Of a DNA stretch of 64,000 nucleotides, positions 51,758-61,925 are shown in pieces. The first letter of the stretch is position 1. Each line of letters opens with the position of its first letter. The stretch comes from Hymenobacter swuensis DY53 (GTDB lineage: Bacteria > Bacteroidota > Bacteroidia > Cytophagales > Hymenobacteraceae). The notes beneath the pieces were generated by a model. It was not told where the DNA came from. It searched no databases and saw nothing but the letters and a program-made list of their open reading frames with translations. A program made the position numbers and the translations under genes. The DNA is taken from the NCBI RefSeq assembly GCF_000576555.1, contig NZ_CP007145.1, forward strand, positions 3,224,001 through 3,288,000, written 5' to 3'.

Positions 51758-53446
51758 TTACTCCCGCCGCCGCTCGTTCTTGGTACCCAGAATAAACAAA
51801 ATCAGCAGCAGAAACGCGGCGAGGCCCAGGCTATACCACGTTACCACCGGCAGGCCCCGGTAGAAGGGCATGGTGGCCGGATATTGCCCCAGTAGGCTCA
51901 GACCCGCAAACACAATAACGGCCACCGCCACCGCCGCCAGAATACCCCGACTCACTAACTGGTCGGCTTTGCGCATAAGGAGCTGATAGCCGCTTAGCTC
52001 CACGCGCACTCGTAAATCACCGCGCGAGATTTTGCGCATGATCTGGCGCACGTCGCTGGGCAGGGTTTGCAGCAGGGCCAGCAGCTGGGTGCCGGTGTAG
52101 AGTGCCTCGTTCTGAATATTTTCCCGCGAGTACTGCTCCCCAATAATGCGCGCCCCGTAAGGCCGCACGAACTCGAACGTGTTGAAACGCGGGTGCAGCA
52201 CCTTCCCAATACCTTCCAGAATCACCAGCGCCCGCAAAATCAGGAATACCGAGCCCGGCACCTGCAACTTGTAGCGGTAGATGATGTTCTGGAGCGCATC
52301 AGCCAGGTCCGACATGCTCATTTCCTTCACGTCGAGCAAGGCGAAATCCTCAATCAGCTGGCTGAGGTCGGCTTCGAAGGCGCGCATATCCGGTATTTCG
52401 GAGGTAAGGGCCAGCCGGCGGAAGTTCAGGGCCATGCTGCGCGCATCTTGCCGGGCCATGCCAATGAACACGCCCGCAAAGGCGTACTTCTGCTGCTTGC
52501 TGAGGCGGCCCACCATCCCGAAATCAATGAGCACCAGCGTGCCGTCGGGGCGCACCAGCACGTTGCCGGGGTGCGGGTCGGCGTGGAAAGCCCCAAACTC
52601 GAAAATCTGGGTCAGGTAGATATCCATGCCGGTTTCGGCCACTTTCTCCGGGCTCAGGCCCCATTCTAGCAGCTGCGGCTTATCCGTAATCTTGCAGCCA
52701 CTTACGAACTCAATCACCAAGATGCGGTTGGTGCTCAGCTCCCGGTACGGCTGCGGAATATAGAATGAGTCGTAGTCCTCATAGAGCTTGCGAAACTGCT
52801 CCATACTGCGGGCCTCGGAGGTATAGTCCAGCTCCTTAGTCATGCTCCGCTCGAAGGCATCCACAATGTCTTGGGGGTTGCTTAGGCCCTGGCGGCGCAG
52901 AAAAGGAGCGGTCAGGCGCACCAGCTCATGTAGCAGGCTCAAGTCGGTGCGCACTTTTTCCTGCACATCGGGACGCTGTACTTTCACCACCACTTTCTCG
53001 CCCGTGAGCAGGCGTGCCCCGTGCACCTGCCCGATACTGGCGGAGCCCAGCGGCACCTCCTCAAACTCGCTGAACACCTCCTCCAACGGCCGGCCCAGCT
53101 CCTGCTCGATAATGCGCCGGGCCTGCGCCACCGGAAACGGCGGCACGTTGCTTTGCAGCTTCTCAAACTCATCAATGAGCGGCTGCGGCAACAGGTCGGC
53201 GCGGTTGCTCAAGGCCTGAGCCAGCTTAATGAAGGTGGGTCCCAACTCCTCAATAATCATCCGAATCCGTTGCCAGCGCGTGGTTTCGAACACCGCCTGC
53301 TCCCCCTCCTGCCATGAGCGGCGCCGACTCTGCGGCACCAGCCGCCGCAATGCCGTGCTGGTCACTACGTCCTCGAAGCCGTAACGAATCAGCACCTCGG
53401 CTACCTGCCGGATGCGCGTGAGGTTGGATATGGTGTTCTTAAACAT
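51758..53446 (-). CDS. UbiB/ABC1 family atypical kinase
   Basis: A 562-residue ADCK/UbiB protein. The KxGQ-type helix reads GPTFIKLAQALSNRADLLP, with Ala in the usual Gly position. PLGSASIGQVHGARL is the Ala-rich nucleotide loop, VVVKVQRP holds the lysine, HADPHPGNVLV the catalytic loop and LIDFGMVGRLS the DFG motif. Two hydrophobic helices close the C-terminus (about 505-555). Relatives support quinone biosynthesis; in this lineage menaquinone is likely (menC is in the window). No signal peptide. Confidence 0.92.
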   Translation of the reverse strand: MFKNTISNLTRIRQVAEVLIRYGFEDVVTSTALRRLVPQSRRRSWQEGEQAVFETTRWQRIRMIIEELGPTFIKLAQALSNRADLLPQPLIDEFEKLQSNVPPFPVAQARRIIEQELGRPLEEVFSEFEEVPLGSASIGQVHGARLLTGEKVVVKVQRPDVQEKVRTDLSLLHELVRLTAPFLRRQGLSNPQDIVDAFERSMTKELDYTSEARSMEQFRKLYEDYDSFYIPQPYRELSTNRILVIEFVSGCKITDKPQLLEWGLSPEKVAETGMDIYLTQIFEFGAFHADPHPGNVLVRPDGTLVLIDFGMVGRLSKQQKYAFAGVFIGMARQDARSMALNFRRLALTSEIPDMRAFEADLSQLIEDFALLDVKEMSMSDLADALQNIIYRYKLQVPGSVFLILRALVILEGIGKVLHPRFNTFEFVRPYGARIIGEQYSRENIQNEALYTGTQLLALLQTLPSDVRQIMRKISRGDLRVRVELSGYQLLMRKADQLVSRGILAAVAVAVIVFAGLSLLGQYPATMPFYRGLPVVTWYSLGLAAFLLLILFILGTKNERRRE

Positions 53447-53552
53447 GCATCACGGATTTAGACGAATTGTCGGATTTCGCAGATGAGGCCCGGCTGTTCA
53501 GAGCAGAACGAATAGCGCTGAAAGCTGTTCAGGCTGCGAAATAAGCACATAA

Positions 53553-53584
53553 AAAACCCCGCCCGCTGCTAACGGCCGGGGTTT
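53553..53584 (-). terminator. Terminator of the phasin-like gene
   Basis: On the minus strand, AAACCCCGGCCG pairs with CGGGCGGGGTTT with one interruption, then TTTATG follows. Confidence 0.78.
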
Positions 53585-53604
53585 CACAGACTTGTTGCAA
53601 CAAC

Positions 53605-54111
53605 TTACGTGTTGCTTTCCGCCGTAGCGGTACCGTTGGCTTCTTTTTTGGCCGCACCGGCTTTACCGGCCGCCGTTTTTTGAGTTTTGCTGGCAGCAGT
53701 GCTAGTTTTGACAGCCGCCGTTTTTACGGCACCGGCCGCTTTGCTAGCCGTTCCGGTAGCTGCCGCTTTGGCTGTAGCAGCAGGCTTGGAAGCTGGAGAC
53801 TTCTTAGTGGGAGCAGCCGCAGAAGCCGACGACTTTGCACCTTTTACAGTGCGCTTAAGCTCTTCCACATCGGCATTTGGCGCTACGCCCACGGTTTTGA
53901 GCAGCCGGGCGGCCAGGCCCTGTGCCTGCTTTTCCAACTCTTTGCGCTTGGTATCCGTGTTCTTTTTCAGGTCGTCCATGATTTTGGCTCCTTCCTGCTC
54001 CGAAAGCTTGCTCTCTTTCACCAGCGCATCAATGCTTTTCTGCACCCGGTCGTTGGTAAGTGACACGAAGCCGACACCGGCGTTTACGAATTTCTTAAAC
54101 AAATCTTCCAT
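53605..54111 (-). CDS. Phasin-like protein with Ala/Lys-rich tail
   Basis: A 168-residue protein. The first 85 residues (MEDLFKKFVNAGVGFVSLTNDRVQK ... LLKTVGVAPNADVEELKR) are helical like phasins of the PhaI/PhaF or PHA-granule-associated type. The remaining part is a repetitive Ala/Lys/Ser/Thr-rich tail (KPAATAKAAATGTASKAAGAV) resembling histone-like DNA-binding tails of PhaF. It might bind PHA granules and DNA, or act as a polymer-independent chaperone-like protein. It is 158 bases upstream of ubiB on the same strand, with a hairpin between. Confidence 0.75.
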   Translation of the reverse strand: MEDLFKKFVNAGVGFVSLTNDRVQKSIDALVKESKLSEQEGAKIMDDLKKNTDTKRKELEKQAQGLAARLLKTVGVAPNADVEELKRTVKGAKSSASAAAPTKKSPASKPAATAKAAATGTASKAAGAVKTAAVKTSTAASKTQKTAAGKAGAAKKEANGTATAESNT

Positions 54112-54314
54112 GGAGCTGAGCAGTTAAAGTAGAGGGTGAGAAAAGAATAAAGGGCCGAAGCAAGAGCTGCAATTTAACAAAGTAGTATGCAAGCCTACTA
54201 CTTTCAACAAACCTACGAAAACGCCGCTATATAGTTGAACATGAGGATATATTTTTGTTTCAGGTTCTCACGGTTTATACAAGACTCTCTGCCAAATGCG
54301 CAAAATGCCGTGTT

Positions 54315-55250
54315 TCAGGCGGCTTGCTTCGCGGCTATACTAGTCTTGTCAGACCAAACCTGGTGCGTGAAAGCGGCTACCTGATCAAGGGCGGTACGAG
54401 CTTCAGGCAGGAAACGCCAGAACAAATGCCACCAGTGCACCAAACCCTCAAATACCTGCAGTGTAACGGGCGTGCCGGCGGCGCGGGCTTTGGCGGCAAA
54501 ATGCTGCACATCTTCTCCCAGCACCTCGGCGTCAGAAATCTGAATCAGTAATGGCGGCAACCCGCGCAAATCGGCCTGCACTGGCGATACCAGCGGGTGC
54601 GCCAGAGAAGTTTCGGCGGCGTAAAGTGGCCCCCAGCCCCGGATTTCCAGGGCTTCCAGCACCTGGCTTTCCTCCTGGCACACCCGCCGCAGCGTACCGA
54701 CCGGCAGGAGCAGATCGGTCCAGGGCGAGAGGCCGATGGCAGCGGCCGGCAGCGCATCACCCGCATCACGCAGGGCCACCAGCAGTGCCAGTGCCAGCCC
54801 TCCGCCGGCTGAGTCGCCGGCTACCATGATGTTGGCGGGCTCGTAGCCTTGCGCCAACAGCCAGCGGTAAGCCAGCAGCGCGTCATCGAGGGCGGCCGGA
54901 AACGGATATTCGGGGGCTTTACGATAATTGATAGCCAGGGCCGACAGGCGGCACCGCTGCGCCAGCGTGCCCACCAGTGCCCGGTGCGTGTTCAGGGAGC
55001 CTAACACGTAGCCCCCGCCGTGCAGATAAAGCAGCACCCGCCCAGGCTGGGCCTGGGCCGGCCGCACCCACTCAACGGGCATGCCGTTAATGTCCGCGTC
55101 TTCTAAAAACACGTTCCAGGGCATCAGTTGGCCAAAAGACATCAGCTCGAAAGCCAGACGCATGGCCGGCAGACGGGGCCGCTGCCGGGCCAGCGGGCCG
55201 GTGGCAGCTGTAAGCAGCTGCTTGAGCAGCAGGTGTTGAGTGGAGGGCAT
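54315..55250 (-). CDS. Alpha/beta hydrolase, hormone-sensitive-lipase family esterase
   Basis: A 311-residue esterase. LYLHGGGYVLGSLNTH is the oxyanion HGGG motif (about 74-89); VAGDSAGGGLAL has the nucleophile Ser (about 148); the acid is likely in QISDAEVLGED (about 248), and the His is in FEGLVHWWHLF (about 278). No signal peptide, so probably cytoplasmic. Substrate unknown. It follows the acyltransferase gene in the same direction by 127 bases. Confidence 0.88.
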   Translation of the reverse strand: MPSTQHLLLKQLLTAATGPLARQRPRLPAMRLAFELMSFGQLMPWNVFLEDADINGMPVEWVRPAQAQPGRVLLYLHGGGYVLGSLNTHRALVGTLAQRCRLSALAINYRKAPEYPFPAALDDALLAYRWLLAQGYEPANIMVAGDSAGGGLALALLVALRDAGDALPAAAIGLSPWTDLLLPVGTLRRVCQEESQVLEALEIRGWGPLYAAETSLAHPLVSPVQADLRGLPPLLIQISDAEVLGEDVQHFAAKARAAGTPVTLQVFEGLVHWWHLFWRFLPEARTALDQVAAFTHQVWSDKTSIAAKQAA

Positions 55251-55377
55251 TGGGTATGCGGTGGGGATTTTTCTGAAGAATGAGCTATGCGTTCATTCTT
55301 CATGGGAGGCTGAGTACTGGTAGCTGGGTTCTGAAAAGCAGGCAGTGGCGGGCTGAGCAGCCCTGCCCTCTGATCTG

Positions 55378-56529
55378 TCACTTAGTAATCCGGTGGCCCT
55401 TGTACCCCCGGATGGCAATGGGAATCCAACCTACTACGGGAATAAAGAAGGTGAGGGTAAAGGGGTTGCGCCACAACATGCGCCAGTATGCGCCGGGGCT
55501 GCGCAAATCCAGGTCGAAGTCGCGCCGGCCGTGGCGCATGTACTGCCGCTCAAACTCGCGGAACAGCGCAGGCCAGGCCCAAGGCAGGAAAAACGGGAAG
55601 TATCGCCAGTTTTCCTTAATGCGCTGCCACAGCTCTTTCCACTGATAGGGTTGCTGGCCGTACTGCTGCACAGCAGCGTCCATTTCCGCTTGCATGCGGG
55701 CGCGTACCTGGTTCGAGAGGTCCTCGTACTCGGGCCGGGTCAGCTCATCGGTGGTCTTGTTGGTTAGCTCGTAGGGCTTGATGCGGGAGCCTAGTACGAA
55801 GGTCAGCTTGGCCGGAAAAGCCATGTAAAAAAACCAGGGCTGCAGCAGCACCAGCAGAATCACGGGGCCCATTGGAATAAACGGAATCCCGATTTTCTTG
55901 CTCAGCCGGTTTACCCAGTCCCAGCTGTAGGTATAGGGGTTGAGGTACTCGCCGTTGATGGTGTAAAACGGGATGATATCGGTGCGGTGCAGGATGCCCA
56001 TCCGTACGGTGCTGGTAGCTAGCCGCTGCAGCCGGTACTTGTTGTTGAACCCCTTGCCGATGCCTGGTACACCTTCGGGGTACAGCATCAGGTTGTGGTC
56101 GTTGTAATACATCATCGTCTCGAAGTTGAGCGTGGTGGCATCCACACAACCGCAGCGTTTCCAGAAATCCTGCACCTGAAACGGGTTCATCAGGGCCGAC
56201 TGGGAGAGCATGGGAGCCGACAAGGGCCGGGGCAGGTCGCGCAGGTCGGGCAGCACGCGCCATAGGTGCGAGAGGGCCACCATAGCGTCCCAGGGAAAGG
56301 CCATACCCGAGTGGTTGGAGGCAAAAATCAGCGGCCGCTCGGGGTTGTTGCGCTGCGGATAGTTTTCGAAGCCAACCAACTTCGACCGGAACCACACCCG
56401 ATCCAGCAGCTGCAGAATGTTCCGGTCAAGCGTTTCAACGAAGTGTTCATCGAAATAATCACTGTAAATATGCTGGTTCGCCAGAATAGCGGGAGATGGC
56501 TGAGGCAGCGCAGCGGGAGGATGAGCCAT
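55378..56529 (-). CDS. PlsC-like acyltransferase
   Basis: A 383-residue membrane-associated acyltransferase. FASNHSGMAFPWDAM is the NHx4D-type motif I (about 72-86); MLYPEGVPGIGKGFNN is the motif III EGxx loop (about 152-166). A hydrophobic segment (about 221-245, PVILLVLLQPWFFYM) and a C-terminal one suggest membrane anchoring. It may acylate lysophosphatidate or a related lipid. AT-rich DNA with no gene lies upstream (56530-56744). Confidence 0.82.
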   Translation of the reverse strand: MAHPPAALPQPSPAILANQHIYSDYFDEHFVETLDRNILQLLDRVWFRSKLVGFENYPQRNNPERPLIFASNHSGMAFPWDAMVALSHLWRVLPDLRDLPRPLSAPMLSQSALMNPFQVQDFWKRCGCVDATTLNFETMMYYNDHNLMLYPEGVPGIGKGFNNKYRLQRLATSTVRMGILHRTDIIPFYTINGEYLNPYTYSWDWVNRLSKKIGIPFIPMGPVILLVLLQPWFFYMAFPAKLTFVLGSRIKPYELTNKTTDELTRPEYEDLSNQVRARMQAEMDAAVQQYGQQPYQWKELWQRIKENWRYFPFFLPWAWPALFREFERQYMRHGRRDFDLDLRSPGAYWRMLWRNPFTLTFFIPVVGWIPIAIRGYKGHRITK

Positions 56530-56744
56530 GGATGGGCGGGCGGAGCGGCGGATGAGGGAACAGACCGAAACGATGGGCTTCTAATGTACTGATTTTGCCA
56601 GGCTCACGGCTGATAATCCGCTGTAAAAGCCGCCCGAGCGAGTTACTACACCCTGCCTTGAGCAGTACTTTTTATTTTATATATTCAAATATTTATTGAA
56701 ATAATTTAAATATATATTCACCCATATTTCAGTCGCCTCTCGAT

Positions 56745-59279
56745 ATGAAAATCGTTTTACTATTCCTATGCGGATTGGCATGGCTACCTGTTGGCCCGAC
56801 GTACGCCCAACAGCCAGCCGCCCGGGTAGCACCGTTGGCCTGGCAAACTGTCGCCACTGCCACTGCTTCCGGCTCCTCGGGCCGCGTAGCAGTTACCAAT
56901 GCCACCACGCTGGAAGCCTTGCTGCGTATGGCTCCTCCCGAAGCCCGGGCAGCAGCCGGCATTCTGCTTCCCGTTCCTCTCCCCGACGGCACCACGGAAA
57001 CCTTCCGGGTGTGGCAGGTGCCCGTGCTGGCTCCAGAGCTGGCTACCCACTACCCGAACATTCAGACCTACGCCGGCCAAAGCCTGCAGCACCCCACCGT
57101 TACGGCCCGCTTCGACCTGACTCCATAAGGATTTCATGGGTATTTGTTGGGACACCCGGCCGGCCCGGTGCTAATAGAGCCAGTAGACGCGGCCCAAGGC
57201 ACTTATACCAGCAAAGCCGCCGGGCGTCCGGCGCAGTCCTGGGCCTGTGAACTGCGGGTACTGGCTGGCAAGCAGCCAGCAGTGTCCACCCGCAACCAAG
57301 CCGCAGCCTTTGGCGGCACCTTACTCACCTACCGCCTGGCGCTGGCGTGTACGGGGGAGTATGCCACGGCCGTAACCACAAGTGCTACTCCGGCAGTGGC
57401 CGCTACTAAAACCAACGTGCTGGCGGCTATGGCAACTGCTGTAAACCGGGTGACGGGTATCTACGAAAGGGAGCTGGCCATCCGGCTGGTGCTTATTGAC
57501 GGTAATGACCGGCTGATTTACCTCACGCCGGCCACCGACCCCTACACCAATGATGATGGTGGGGTACTGCTCGATGAAAATCAAACGAACGTAGATGCGG
57601 TAATCGGCTCCGCGAACTATGATATCGGGCACGTATTCAGTACAGGCGGCGGCGGCGTTGCAACTCTGCAGGCAGTATGTGATGTCAATATAAAAGCCTG
57701 GGGAGTAACCGGCTTGCCCCGCCCCGTTGGCGATGCGTTTTACGTGGATTACGTGGCGCATGAAATCGGGCATCAGTTTGGGGGCAACCACACGTTTAAC
57801 AGTGTGACGGGCGGCTGCAATGGGAACCGGAACCGCCAAACGGCCATGGAACCCGGCAGCGGTACTACCATTATGGCGTATGCCGGCATCTGTGGGACCG
57901 ATAATATTCAGTCCAGCTCCGGCCCGTATTTTCATGCCATCAGCCAGGACGAAATCCGGAGCTATGTGCTTGATACCCGCCCTAATTACGGCGGGGCCTG
58001 CCCGGTTTCCACCAGCACCGGCAACGCCGCCCCGGTCGTTACGGCTGGGCCGGGCTATACCATTCCCCAGGGCACCCCGTTTTTCTTGGTGGGCTCGGCT
58101 ACCGATGCCAACGGCGACGCACTGACGTACAGTTGGGAGCAGCTGAACCAGAGCAGCCAGGGCGGAGCACCGGCCGCCGCTGCCACCAGCACAACGGCCC
58201 CGCTGTTCCGGGCTTTTGCACCGGCTGCCGTGCCTACTCGCACGTTTCCCCGTCTCAGCGACATTCTCGGCAGTATGGCCACGCTTGGGGAAGTGCTGCC
58301 TACCGTGGCCCGCGCCCTCACCTTCCGCCTGACGGCCCGCGACAACCGGGCAGGCGGTGGCGGCGTAGGCTCGGCCACTACTACAATTACGACCACGGCG
58401 GCCGGTCCGTTTCTGGTTACTGCCGCCAACTCCGCCCTTGCCCAGCCGCCGCTCAGTTCGTTTACGGTGACCTGGAGCGTAAACAATACCGACGTTGCGC
58501 CTATCGGAGCGGTCAACGTGCGCATTACCTTTTCTGCCGATGGTGGCCAGACGTTCCCGTATGTGCTGGCGGCCAGTACTGCCAACGACGGCAGCCAGCA
58601 GATTATCTTTCCCAATGTGCTTACGGCCACCGGCCGCTTGCGGGTACAGGCGGTGAACAACGTATTTTTTGACATCAATAACGCCGATATTACCCTGAGC
58701 GGCCCTTTACCGGTTACGCTCACCCGCTTTGCAGCTACTGCCCGAGGCACCACGGCGCTGCTGCGTTGGGCAACGGCCCAGGAGCTGCACAATGCCGGTT
58801 TCGAGGTGCAGCTGCAGGGTCCTCACGACCCGGAATTCCGCAAGGTGGCCTTCGTAGCCGGCCGGGGGACCACCAGCCAAAGCCAGACGTACGAACTGGA
58901 ACTCCCGAATCTGGCACCCGGCCCCTGGTACGTGCGGCTGCAGCAACTGGATGAAGCAGATTCCGGGGCCAATGGCAGCTTCAGTGCTGTACAGTCCTTT
59001 GTAATTGAGCCCCAACCGATGCGCGTCAGCTTCTGGCCTAACCCGCTGGTGGCGGGAACCGGCACGGCCAGCGTATATCTTCCAGATGCAGGCCCCGTAC
59101 AGATAACGCTGTATGATTTGCTGGGGCGGCCTGTATGTACCCTGCCTACCGTGCAGGCAGCGGCCGGCCTCACCGATATTCCGTTACCTCTTCCGGCGCT
59201 GCCGGACGGTCTTTACGCGTGGCGGCTTACCGCAGGCAGGCGGCCACCCATGCAGGGCAGAGTGATGCTCACTTCCTGA
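56745..59279 (+). pseudogene. T9SS-exported reprolysin-like metalloprotease interrupted by one in-frame stop
   Basis: One frame runs 844 codons but codon 128 (57126-57128) is TAA. The text around it reads ARFDLTP-stop-GFHGYLLG, and relatives have LTPxGFH, so a CAA-to-TAA change is the simplest explanation. A signal peptide (MKIVLLFLCGLAWLPVGPTYA) and propeptide precede the stop. After it come the metzincin zinc site VAHEIGHQFGGNHTF, a fibronectin-like region and a T9SS sorting domain (FWPNPLVAGTG ... GLYAWRLTAGRRP). Either the gene is newly inactive, the stop is read through, or a restart at a TTG near 57144 makes an unexported fragment. AT-rich promoter DNA lies upstream. Confidence 0.85.
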
Positions 59280-59309
59280 TTGTTGCTTGTTGCGCCGGGT
59301 ACACTCCTG

Positions 59310-60590
59310 CTATATCTGGCGCTTCAGGCGCACGGTGGCTGTGTACAGCTCCCCATCGGTACGCCGCACCACGAACAGCAGCTGCCGGCCATCCTCTGAA
59401 TGCAGCATCCGACTGAACTGGTTCAGCGTAAAAAACTCAGCCGGAATAAGGTTGATCGACAGAATTTCCTCACCTGCCTGAAGGCCGGCGCGGTCAGCAG
59501 GGCTGTCGGGCTCCACGCGCAGCACTTTAAACTGGCGGTAGTTGGCACCCGTGGCCAAGATATCGAAACCGCACATATCGTGTTCAAACGGCTCCCGGAA
59601 CATCAGATTCGGGCGCAGCAGCAGCACGTTGTGCTGGTAATCAATAATCACCCGAAAGCGTTTCAGCAATTCAAAGCCCAGGTTGCCGTTACGTGGCACT
59701 TCGGCCCGCAGGGCTACATCGGCAGCGTCCGGGAAAGAGGTAAGCAGAGAAGGCATCCGGTAGCGCCCCAGCTGCAACGCGGGCACCCGGGCAAGGTAGC
59801 CGTTGATATTGCCGTTGAGGCCCCGCCCCAGGGGCGTCCGGAGGCGGGTGGCTGGCAGCTGTAGGCGGGTATCGGAGGTAGTTTCGAGGGAGAGGGCATG
59901 CCCCGCGCCGGTATCCAGCACCAGCTTCATAGGCAGCGTACTGGTGGCATCTACCTGCACCGGCAGCGTCAGGTACGCTTTGCGGCCTTCCATATCCAGC
60001 GGCAGCCGGGCCCAGCGCCCTCCCCGGGGAGGTCGATAGTGCGTTGGCTCGTGCATAAGCAGCAGTTGCCGTTCCGGATCAATTTCCACCACAAAGCTGC
60101 GGAATACGTCGGAACCCAGCAGCCCGTGGATAGGCATACCAACGTAGCCGGAAAGATTCAGCACATCATCGGATAAAATCAGGAAGGGCAGTTTGGGAGC
60201 TTCTACTCCGCCCAACAGGCGCACAGCCACGCCTGGTATCTGGAAGGCTTCCAGCGGGCGTTCTTCCCCGGCCCCGGCAACCAGGAAGCGGCCTTCCATA
60301 GGTAAATCAAGCTCCTGCCCCAAGTGAGGGTCGGTAATGAGGGAAGTACCAATGCCGGTATCCAGCAGAAAATTGTAGGGCCCTCGTCCGTTCAGCCAGG
60401 TTTCCACCACAATCAAGTTACGCTGAATCAGGAAAGGAATCCGGGTCTTGCGCATCTGCACTTTTTCAAACCGGAAAGCGGCTGGCTGGGCCTGGGCAAT
60501 ACCCGCACTTGCAAACAACAGCAACACACCAAACCACCCCGCCCGGCCGCGGCCCGAGAACAGCAGTAGTGCACAGATTCGCAGTAACAT
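59310..60590 (-). CDS. Retropepsin-like aspartyl protease with PDZ domain
   Basis: A 426-residue exported protein (signal LLLFASAGIAQAQ after a short basic lead). Two aspartyl-protease-type motifs, FLLDTGIGTSLI (about 77) and LVLDTGAGHALSL (about 225), each have a D-T-G; these are pepsin-like halves in one chain. A PDZ domain (about 340-425: VEPDSPADRAGLQAGEEILSIN) ends the protein. Similar proteins are common in Bacteroidota; substrate is unknown. It converges on the metalloprotease gene, 30 bases apart. Confidence 0.87.
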   Translation of the reverse strand: MLLRICALLLFSGRGRAGWFGVLLLFASAGIAQAQPAAFRFEKVQMRKTRIPFLIQRNLIVVETWLNGRGPYNFLLDTGIGTSLITDPHLGQELDLPMEGRFLVAGAGEERPLEAFQIPGVAVRLLGGVEAPKLPFLILSDDVLNLSGYVGMPIHGLLGSDVFRSFVVEIDPERQLLLMHEPTHYRPPRGGRWARLPLDMEGRKAYLTLPVQVDATSTLPMKLVLDTGAGHALSLETTSDTRLQLPATRLRTPLGRGLNGNINGYLARVPALQLGRYRMPSLLTSFPDAADVALRAEVPRNGNLGFELLKRFRVIIDYQHNVLLLRPNLMFREPFEHDMCGFDILATGANYRQFKVLRVEPDSPADRAGLQAGEEILSINLIPAEFFTLNQFSRMLHSEDGRQLLFVVRRTDGELYTATVRLKRQI

Positions 60591-60713
60591 ATCCGGAGAG
60601 AAAGAGCTCTGGTAAGTTACTGAAAAAACACGGCTGTTGCAGCAGTTTTTTCAGGAAACCCATGGTTGTGCTTCCAACACAATAAAAGCGCGGTAGAACT
60701 CGCCAGCCAGGAT

Positions 60714-61784
60714 TTACACCGGCTCCTCCAAGCTGCCGGTGGGGCTATAATGCAACTGCCCGGCGCGGATGTGCAGCGGCGCGGCTAGGTTGTTGTGGTA
60801 CAGCTGACCGGTGCCCAGCCCCTGCGGAAAACCGGGCGTAGCGTAGGAGCCCGCCAGCTGGCTAACCGCGTTCAGCCCGATGTTGGACTCCAGCGCGGAG
60901 GTAAGCCACCAGCCAATCTGCCGGGTTTCGGCCTGCGCTACCCAGTTCAGGCTAGCCCGCAGCCCACCCAACAAAGTAGGCTTCAGGATCAGGTAAGCCG
61001 GTCGGATCAGGTCCAGCAGCTCCTGCTGCTGCGCAGGCTCGGTTAGGCCAATCAGCTCCTCATCCAGGGCAACGGGCACGGGCGAGTGGCGGCAGATTTC
61101 GGCCATAGCATGCCACTGTCCCGCCCCAATGGGCTGCTCGATGGAGTGCAGGTGGAAGCGGGCCAGTTGCTCCAGTTTCGGCAGGGCCTCGTGGGGGCTG
61201 AACGCGCCATTGGCATCTACGCGCAGCGTAAGCTGCCCGGGACCAGCCACGGCTCTGATTTCCCGCAGGATTTCCAGCTCGGCGGCGAAATCCAGCCCCC
61301 CGATTTTGAGTTTGAGACAGCTGTAGCCTTCCGTTAGCTTCTTCTCAATCTGCTGGCGCATGAAGGCTGCGTCGCCCATCCACACCAGCCCGTTGATAGG
61401 CAGCCCGGCCTCTCCCCGACTGAAGGCGTTATCATAGAGCACGCGCCGGCCGCCATTCTGCCAGTCAAGGGTAGCCGTTTCGAGAGCAAAGCGCAGGGCC
61501 GGCCACTCGGGGCCAACCAGCTCGGCGGCTTCTCCGGGCAATAGGTTGCGCAGCTGCCGACGGTTGAATTCCCGCACAAACCCTTCCAGTGTAGGGGCGA
61601 AATCGGGGCGGTGGTCGGGGCTGAGACCGGCCAGCGGAGCGGCTTCGCCAATGCCCGTTACTTCCGGCTGGTTGGTGTCATACAGGTGCAGATAGTACGC
61701 TGTATGCTCCGTGAGAGCCCCGCGAGAGGTACGAGCCGGAAAATTGAAGCGCAGAACACGGTGGGAATGACGCAGCTGGAGCAT
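60714..61784 (-). CDS. menC: o-Succinylbenzoate synthase
   Basis: A 356-residue enolase-superfamily enzyme that dehydrates SHCHC to o-succinylbenzoate in menaquinone synthesis. LKLKIGG carries the KxK catalytic lysine, LRVDANGAF the first metal Asp, IEQPIGAGQW the Glu, LDEELIG the Asp, and LILKPTLLGG the second catalytic Lys. An alternative is dipeptide epimerase, but the IxLKPxLLGG block favours MenC. The gene stands alone here. Confidence 0.9.
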   Translation of the reverse strand: MLQLRHSHRVLRFNFPARTSRGALTEHTAYYLHLYDTNQPEVTGIGEAAPLAGLSPDHRPDFAPTLEGFVREFNRRQLRNLLPGEAAELVGPEWPALRFALETATLDWQNGGRRVLYDNAFSRGEAGLPINGLVWMGDAAFMRQQIEKKLTEGYSCLKLKIGGLDFAAELEILREIRAVAGPGQLTLRVDANGAFSPHEALPKLEQLARFHLHSIEQPIGAGQWHAMAEICRHSPVPVALDEELIGLTEPAQQQELLDLIRPAYLILKPTLLGGLRASLNWVAQAETRQIGWWLTSALESNIGLNAVSQLAGSYATPGFPQGLGTGQLYHNNLAAPLHIRAGQLHYSPTGSLEEPV

Positions 61785-61848
61785 AAACGGAGCAAAAAAG
61801 AGCCGGAGGCAGGGAGCAGCAATATACGCCTCCTCCCGTAACGCAAAC

Positions 61849-61873
61849 GCCGCCTTCCGGTAAGGAAGGCGGC
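61849..61873 (-). terminator. Possible terminator after the KGG gene
   Basis: A perfect 10-bp stem GCCGCCTTCC with a 5-base loop between the menC start and KGG stop. The T-run is weak. Confidence 0.5.
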
Positions 61874-61925
61874 GCGGTAAGGCAACAGAACCGGCAAAAC
61901 CGGCTCCGTTTTCATTCTCAGCAGC

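Noticed and set aside
56745..59279. Frameshift as the cause of the split metalloprotease
   Set aside because: The parts before and after the stop are in the same frame; only a stop codon separates them.
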